Assembly (NCBI GenBank): GCA_002189035.1
Contig: NEEC01000383.1
Coordinates: 1-25,000, forward strand
Direction of reading: 5' to 3'
Source: Utricularia gibba
Lineage: Eukaryota; Streptophyta; Magnoliopsida; Lamiales; Lentibulariaceae
DNA length: 25,000 bases
Positions 19,557 to 25,000 of the stretch are shown in pieces; the stretch's first letter is position 1, and each line of letters begins with the position of its first letter. The translations under genes were made by a program, and so were the position numbers. The notes under the pieces were generated by a model, which saw nothing but the letters and a program-made list of their open reading frames with translations, did no database searches and was not told where the DNA came from.

Positions 19557-20405
19557 AAAAGTCACGCTTTTTTCGACATTTCGATGTCCACTGCCGTCAC
19601 CCAAGTTTTGGCATGTTCTCCCTTCTTGAGGGGGGAGGTGTCTCTGGAGGCACTGGGCCCACCCTCAGGGTGCCATGTGGCCCACCGAAAAAAGTCACGC
19701 TTTTTTCGACATTTGGATGTCCAGTGCCGTCACCTAGGTTTTGGCATGTTCTCCCTTCTTGAGGGGGGAGGTGTCCTGGAGGCACCGGGCCCACCCTCTG
19801 GGGCCCTTGTGGCCCCGGCGTGCGGACGTGGAGGGGTGGGTTCCCCCTCAAGTTGGTCGAGCATGCGCGGGAATGACTCGCGCAGGACGCCCGCACGCAC
19901 GCCCCGCTCGAGCATGCGCGGAACGGTCACTCGATCGGGACGCTCGCCCTAGTAACGGCTCGCTCGAGCATGCGCGGGCGGTGACTCGCGCGGAGTGTCC
20001 GCGACGCGCCATGCTCGCCATGCGCGGGCGCGGCGATACGGTGATCGGGGGTGGCGCATCGAGAAACCGTGGGAATCAGGCACGCCGCGGCATGGTGGAG
20101 CGGGTGATGCGCAAGAGCGAGGGGGTGCGGAAGCACCCCCACGCGCGCGCGCGCGCCTTAGCCTTAGCCTTTGCCGACGGCCGACGGACGACGCGCGCGC
20201 GGTATGGCGTCCGGGAGGGGCGGGTTCCCCCTCCCACCAATGCCCGGCGGAGCGGGCCAACGAACGAGATGGCGATGCTGCGTGCGCACGACGCTCATCG
20301 CCCGTGCTCGCGGAATCGATTATAGCATGCTGAGGACCGCGCGGGCATGGCGCGCGGGACGGCGTAGCGGTGCCGAGCGCACGGGACGCTCGGCGCGCCC
20401 GCGAC
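19557..20405 (+). repeat. Repeat unit 22 (849 bp)
   Basis: Shares the paired losses GCGGGCGGTG and GCGCGGAGTGTCC with unit 20. It also has GCGCGGGAATGAC (as unit 8), CGTCCGGGAGGGGCGG (as 13 and 27) and TGCCCGGCGGAGC (as 6), so it looks mosaic. Confidence 0.97.
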
Positions 20406-21257
20406 AAAAGTCACGCTTTTTTCGACATTTCGATGTCCACTGCCGTCACCCAAGTTTTGGCATGTTCTCCCTTCTTGAGGGGGGAGGTGTCTCTGGAGGC
20501 ACTGGGCCCACCCTCAGGGTGCCATGTGGCCCACCGAAAAAAGTCACGCTTTTTTCGACATTTGGATGTCCAGTGCCGTCACCTAGGTTTTGGCATGTTC
20601 TCCCTTCTTGAGGGGGAGGTGTCCTGGAGGCACCGGGCCCACCCTCTGGGGCCCTTGTGGCCCCGGCGTGCGGACGTGGAGGGGTGGGTTCCCCCTCAAG
20701 TTGGTCGAGCATGCGCGGGGAATGACTCGCGCAGGACGCCCGCACGCACGCCCCGCTCGAGCATGCGCGGAACGGTCACTCGATCGGACGCTCGCCCTAG
20801 TAACGGCTCGCTCGAGCATGCGCGGGGCGGTGACTCGCGCGGGAGTGTCCGCGACGCGCCATGCTCGCCATGCGCGGGGCGCGGCGATACGGTGATCGGG
20901 GTGGCGCATCGAGAAACCGTGGGAATCAGGCACGCCGCGGCATGGTGGAGCGGGTGATGCGCAAGAGCGAGGGGTGCGGAAGCACCCCCACGCGCGCGCG
21001 CGCGCCTTAGCCTTAGCCTTTGCCGACGGCCGACGGACGACGCGCGCGCGCGGTATGGCGTCCGGGGAGGGCGGGTTCCCCCTCCCACCAATGCCCGGGC
21101 GGAGCGGGCCAACGAACGAGATGGCGATGCTGCGTGCGCACGACGCTCATCGCCCGTGCTCGCGGAATCGATTATAGCATGCTGAGGACCGCGCGGGCAT
21201 GGCGCGCGGGACGGCGTAGCGGTGCCGAGCGCACGGGACGCTCGGCGCGCCCGCGAC
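20406..21257 (+). repeat. Repeat unit 23 (852 bp)
   Basis: GATCGGACGCTCG is shared with unit 9, fourteen units away. The hairpin has one G fewer. Confidence 0.97.
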
Positions 21258-22110
21258 AAAAGTCACGCTTTTTTCGACATTTCGATGTCCACTGCCGTCA
21301 CCCAAGTTTTGGCATGTTCTCCCTTCTTGAGGGGGGAGGTGTCTCTGGAGGCACTGGGCCCACCCTCGGGTGCCATGTGGCCCACCGAAAAAAGTCACGC
21401 TTTTTTCGACATTTGGATGTCCAGTGCCGTCACCTAGGTTTTGGCATGTTCTCCCTTCTTGAGGGGGGAGGTGTCCTGGAGGCACCGGGCCCACCCTCTG
21501 GGGCCCTTGTGGCCCCGGCGTGCGGACGTGGAGGGGTGGGTTCCCCCTCAAGTTGGTCGAGCATGCGCGGGGAATGACTCGCGCAGGACGCCCGCACGCA
21601 CGCCCCGCTCGAGCATGCGCGGAACGGTCACTCGATCGGGACGCTCGCCCTAGTAACGGCTCGCTCGAGCATGCGCGGGGCGGTGACTCGCGCGGGAGTG
21701 TCCGCGACGCGCCATGCTCGCCATGCGCGGGGCGCGGCGATACGGTGATCGGGGTGGCGCATCGAGAAACCGTGGGAATCAGGCACGCCGCGGCATGGTG
21801 GAGCGGGTGATGCGCAAGAGCGAGGGGTGCGGAAGCACCCCCACGCGCGCGCGCGCGCCTTAGCCTTAGCCTTTGCCGACGGCCGACGGACGACGCGCGC
21901 GCGCGGTATGGCGTCCGGGGAGGGGCGGGTTCCCCTCCCACCAATGCCCGGGCGGAGCGGGCCAACGAACGAGATGGCGATGCTGCGTGCGCACGACGCT
22001 CATCGCCCGTGCTCGCGGAATCGATTATAGCATGCTGAGGACCGCGCGGGCATGGCGCGCGGGACGGCGTAGCGGTGCCGAGCGCACGGGACGCTCGGCG
22101 CGCCCGCGAC
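21258..22110 (+). repeat. Repeat unit 24 (853 bp)
   Basis: A1 has CCCTCGGGTGCC, as in unit 13. The hairpin has one G fewer, and the C run in the G/C inverted repeat is four. Confidence 0.97.
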
Positions 22111-22962
22111 AAAAGTCACGCTTTTTTCGACATTTCGATGTCCACTGCCGTCACCCAAGTTTTGGCATGTTCTCCCTTCTTGAGGGGGAGGTGTCTCTGG
22201 AGGCACTGGGCCCACCCTCAGGGTGCCATGTGGCCCACCGAAAAAAGTCACGCTTTTTTCGACATTTGGATGTCCAGTGCCGTCACCTAGGTTTTGGCAT
22301 GTTCTCCCTTCTTGAGGGGGAGGTGTCCTGGAGGCACCGGGCCCACCCTCTGGGGCCCTTGTGGCCCCGGCGTGCGGACGTGGAGGGGTGGGTTCCCCTC
22401 AAGTTGGTCGAGCATGCGCGGGGAATGACTCGCGCAGGACGCCCGCACGCACGCCCCGCTCGAGCATGCGCGGAACGGTCACTCGATCGGGACGCTCGCC
22501 CTAGTAACGGCTCGCTCGAGCATGCGCGGGCGGTGACTCGCGCGGGAGTGTCCGCGACGCGCCATGCTCGCCATGCGCGGGGCGCGGCGATACGGTGATC
22601 GGGGTGGCGCATCGAGAAACCGTGGGAATCAGGCACGCCGCGGCATGGTGGAGCGGGTGATGCGCAAGAGCGAGGGGGTGCGGAAGCACCCCCACGCGCG
22701 CGCGCGCGCCTTAGCCTTAGCCTTTGCCGACGGCCGACGGACGACGCGCGCGCGCGGTATGGCGTCCGGGGAGGGGCGGGTTCCCCCTCCCACCAATGCC
22801 CGGGCGGAGCGGGCCAACGAACGAGATGGCGATGCTGCGTGCGCACGACGCTCATCGCCCGTGCTCGCGGAATCGATTATAGCATGCTGAGGACCGCGCG
22901 GGCATGGCGCGCGGGACGGCGTAGCGGTGCCGAGCGCACGGGACGCTCGGCGCGCCCGCGAC
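22111..22962 (+). repeat. Repeat unit 25 (852 bp)
   Basis: Last unit with a consensus A1 (CCCTCAGGGTGCCATGTGG). Five-G runs in both A elements; GCGGGCGGTG in the third B core. Confidence 0.97.
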
Positions 22963-23814
22963 AAAAGTCACGCTTTTTTCGACATTTCGATGTCCACTGC
23001 CGTCACCCAAGTTTTGGCATGTTCTCCCTTCTTGAGGGGGAGGTGTCTCTGGAGGCACCGGGCCCACCCTCGGTCGCCATGTGGCCCACCGAAAAAAGTC
23101 ACGCTTTTTTCGACATTTGGATGTCCAGTGCCGTCACCTAGGTTTTGGCATGTTCTCCCTTCTTGAGGGGGGAGGTGTCCTGGAGGCACCGGGCCCACCC
23201 TCTGGGGCCCTTGTGGCCCCGGCGTGCGGACGTGGAGGGGTGGGTTCCCCTCAAGTTGGTCGAGCATGCGCGGGGAATGACTCGCGCAGGACGCCCGCAC
23301 GCACGCCCCGCTCGAGCATGCGCGGAACGGTCACTCGATCGGGACGCTCGCCCTAGTAACGGCTCGCTCGAGCATGCGCGGGGCGGTGACTCGCGCGGGA
23401 GTGTCCGCGACGCGCCATGCTCGCCATGCGCGGGGCGCGGCGATACGGTGATCGGGGGTGGCGCATCGAGAAACCGTGGGAATCAGGCACGCCGCGGCAT
23501 GGTGGAGCGGGTGATGCGCAAGAGCGAGGGGGTGCGGAAGCACCCCCACGCGCGCGCGCGCGCCTTAGCCTTAGCCTTTGCCGACGGCCGACGGACGACG
23601 CGCGCGCGCGGTATGGCGTCCGGGGAGGGCGGGTTCCCCCCCCACCAATGCCCGGGCGGAGCGGGCCAACGAACGAGATGGCGATGCTGCGTGCGCACGA
23701 CGCTCATCGCCCGTGCTCGCGGAATCGATTATAGCATGCTGAGGACCGCGCGGGCATGGCGCGCGGGACGGCGTAGCGGTGCCGAGCGCACGGGACGCTC
23801 GGCGCGCCCGCGAC
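22963..23814 (+). repeat. Repeat unit 26 (852 bp), first with edge-type A1
   Basis: A1 changes to GGCACCGGGCCCACC and CCTCGGTCGCCATGTGG. The TCGCCATG form is absent from units 1-25 and persists in every later A1. The rest of the unit is near consensus, with TTCCCCCCCACC as in unit 14. Confidence 0.97.
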
Positions 23815-24667
23815 AAAAGTCACGCTTTTTTCGACATTTCGATGTCCACTGCCGTCACCCAAGTTTTGGCATGTTCTCCCTTCTTGAGGGGGAGGTGTCT
23901 CTGGAGGCACTGGGCCACCCTCGGGTCGCCATGTGGCCCACCGAAAAAAGTCACGCTTTTTTCGACATTTGGATGTCCAGTGCCGTCACCTAGGTTTTGG
24001 CATGTTCTCCCTTCTTGAGGGGGAGGTGTCCTGGAGGCACCGGGCCCACCCTCTGGGGCCCTTGTGGCCCCGGCGTGCGGACGTGGAGGGGTGGGTTCCC
24101 CCTCAAGTTGGTCGAGCATGCGCGGGGAATGACTCGCGCAGGACGCCCGCACGCACGCCCCGCTCGAGCATGCGCGGAACGGTCACTCGATCGGGACGCT
24201 CGCCCTAGTAACGGCTCGCTCGAGCATGCGCGGGGCGGTGACTCGCGCGGGAGTGTCCGCGACGCGCCATGCTCGCCATGCGCGGGGCGCGGCGATACGG
24301 TGATCGGGGGTGGCGCATCGAGAAACCGTGGGAATCAGGCACGCCGCGGCATGGTGGAGCGGGTGATGCGCAAGAGCGAGGGGGTGCGGAAGCACCCCCA
24401 CGCGCGCGCGCGCGCCTTAGCCTTAGCCTTTGCCGACGGCCGACGGACGACGCGCGCGCGCGGTATGGCGTCCGGGAGGGGCGGGTTCCCCCTCCCACCA
24501 ATGCCCGGGCGGAGCGGGCCAACGAACGAGATGGCGATGCTGCGTGCGCACGACGCTCATCGCCCGTGCTCGCGGAATCGATTATAGCATGCTGAGGACC
24601 GCGCGGGCATGGCGCGCGGGACGGCGTAGCGGTGCCGAGCGCACGGGACGCTCGGCGCGCCCGCGAC
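23815..24667 (+). repeat. Repeat unit 27 (853 bp), edge-type A1
   Basis: A1 reads CACTGGGCCACCCTCGG then GTCGCCATGTGG. The A2, B and C regions are near consensus, with CGTCCGGGAGGGGCGG. Last complete unit. Confidence 0.97.
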
Positions 24668-24795
24668 AAAAGTCACGCTTTTTTCGACATTTCGATGTCC
24701 ACTGCCGTCACCCAAGTTTTGGCATGTTCTCCCTTCTTGAGGGGGAGGTGTCTCTGGAGGCCCGGCCCCCCCTCGGGTCGCCATGTGGCCCACCG
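24668..24795 (+). repeat. Terminal A1 element, divergent
   Basis: The front half is standard. The end has diverged furthest of any A1: GGAGGCCCGGCCCCCCC followed by TCGGGTCGCCATGTGG. It continues the drift begun in unit 26. Confidence 0.9.
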
Positions 24796-24880
24796 AAAAA
24801 AGTCACGCTTTTTTCGACATTTTGATGTCCGGTGCCGCCACCTGGGTTTTGGCATGTTCTCCCTTCTTGAGGGGGAGGTG
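24796..24880 (+). promoter_or_regulatory. Terminal A2 element, candidate RNA polymerase I gene promoter
   Basis: It retains the inverted repeat AAAAAAG-TCACG-CTTTTTT, the TTTTGGCATGTTCTCCC box and the TTCTTGAGGGGGAGGTG end. It then leaves the repeat at about 24881, some 45 bp earlier than a full A2. It carries TTTTGATGTCCGG and GCCGCCACCTGGG; the latter matches only unit 0. In amphibian rDNA, spacer promoters repeat the gene promoter and the last copy precedes the transcribed region. This copy has that position and is therefore the best promoter candidate, with any start site probably near the TTGAGGGGGAGG stretch. No rRNA gene is visible to confirm it. Confidence 0.35.
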
Positions 24881-25000
24881 TTCCGAGGGGTGTACGGACG
24901 GGTCTGGTCGGGTCGCCCGCCCGCCACACCCGCAAGCTGGCGAGACGCGTATCCTATCGCGCACGGGGTTACTCCCCGATCCCGTGCGCGATCCGAGCCA
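24881..25000. other. Unique flank beyond the array, possibly start of the external transcribed spacer
   Basis: From TTCCGAGGGGTGTACGG onward nothing matches the repeat. The region is GC-rich, with pyrimidine/purine-skewed stretches (GGTCTGGTCGGGTCG, CCCGCCCGCC), and ends at the window edge. No start codon context, splice signal or rRNA sequence is recognisable in 120 bases. If the array is an rDNA spacer in left-to-right orientation this would be early transcribed spacer; otherwise it is ordinary flanking DNA. Confidence 0.5.
24956..24992 (+). repeat. 12-bp perfect inverted repeat in the unique flank
   Basis: ATCGCGCACGGG (24956-24967) pairs perfectly with CCCGTGCGCGAT (24981-24992) around a 13-base loop. 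A competing 5-bp hairpin, CGGGG-TTACT-CCCCG (24964-24978), uses part of the left arm, so the two folds exclude each other. It is the longest perfect stem I found outside simple CG tracts. Confidence 0.8.

Larger units (their letters stand above)
1..24880 (+). repeat. Head-to-tail tandem array of an ~852-bp GC-rich unit (27 complete copies)
   Basis: The landmark AATCGATTAT recurs 27 times, at 1511, 2364, 3686, 4539, 5715, 6569, 7420, 8383 and then every 849-855 bp to 24576. All copies have the same orientation. Three spacings are longer (1322, 1176 and 963 bp) because extra subrepeat blocks lie inside units 2, 4 and 7. I set unit boundaries at the first A of AAAAGTCACG (element A1), which gives complete units from 749 to 24667 with partial copies at both ends. 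Copies differ mainly by 1-2 bp indels in G, C or CG runs, and only a few substitutions are visible. The array shows no open frame that all copies keep. Strong homogeneity in the middle and divergence at the edges is the pattern expected from unequal crossing over and gene conversion. The likely identity is an rDNA intergenic spacer or related satellite; the repeat itself is certain, the identity is inferred. Confidence 0.98.

Noticed and set aside
38-24935. Many long open reading frames on both strands, up to about 497 codons
   Set aside because: They are Arg/Ala/Pro/Gly-rich readings of the same repeat in several frames. Few stops occur in GC-rich DNA, and the modal unit length of 852 is a multiple of three, so frames run on until an indel. 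Frames break at different points in different units, no known domain is visible, and both strands are equally open. None is supported as a gene.
1-25000. rRNA, tRNA or transposable-element genes
   Set aside because: I found no stretch resembling conserved 18S, 5.8S, 28S or 5S sequence, no tRNA cloverleaf with A and B boxes, and no transposase or reverse transcriptase reading frame or terminal repeats. The rDNA-spacer identity therefore rests on architecture only.

Overview
The window holds no gene that I can support. Almost all of it, from at least base 749 to base 24667, is one head-to-tail array of 27 complete copies of a very GC- and CpG-rich unit. The usual unit is about 852 bp: 24 copies are 846-855 bp and three are longer. 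A partial, divergent copy (1-748) precedes the array, and a truncated copy (24668-24880) closes it. The last 120 bases are not repeat. All copies lie in the same orientation. I see no rRNA, tRNA, transposase, CRISPR or conserved protein. The many long open frames come from a stop-poor, GC-rich repeat whose modal length is a multiple of three, and copy-specific 1-2 bp indels break them.

Each unit has a fixed internal order. Two tandem ~131-bp elements come first: A1 and A2, with a T-rich start and a TTTTGGCATGT box. A short spacer follows, then four ~51-56 bp subrepeats (B) carrying CTCGAGCATGCGCGG. The distal region (C) holds a perfect 8-bp hairpin with a GGAA tetraloop, two alternating CG tracts, an AT island (ATCGATTATAGCATGC) and a second 8-bp hairpin just before the next A1. 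In the left 7.6 kb, extra blocks of the ~51-bp subrepeat (L1-L4) sit in front of A1. From left to right they are about 490, 505, 357 and 183 bp long, and the last two look eroded. From 7.6 kb to 22.9 kb the array is very uniform. The last three A1 copies (units 26 and 27 and the closing copy) drift step by step away from the consensus.

This architecture is eukaryotic, and the best overall reading is a nuclear ribosomal DNA intergenic spacer or a satellite of that type. GC-rich units containing duplicated promoter-like elements plus short enhancer-like subrepeats, ending next to unique sequence, recall amphibian rDNA spacers, where spacer promoters and enhancer repeats precede the gene promoter. 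The boxes ACGCTTTTTT and TTTTGGCATGT resemble, from memory, the core of the Xenopus RNA polymerase I promoter. If so, the final A2 (24796-24880) would be the gene promoter and 24881-25000 the start of the external transcribed spacer. This is inference: no 18S, 5.8S or 28S sequence is present to anchor it, and the taxon is not established. Much of the copy-to-copy variation is homopolymer length, so part of it could be long-read consensus error.
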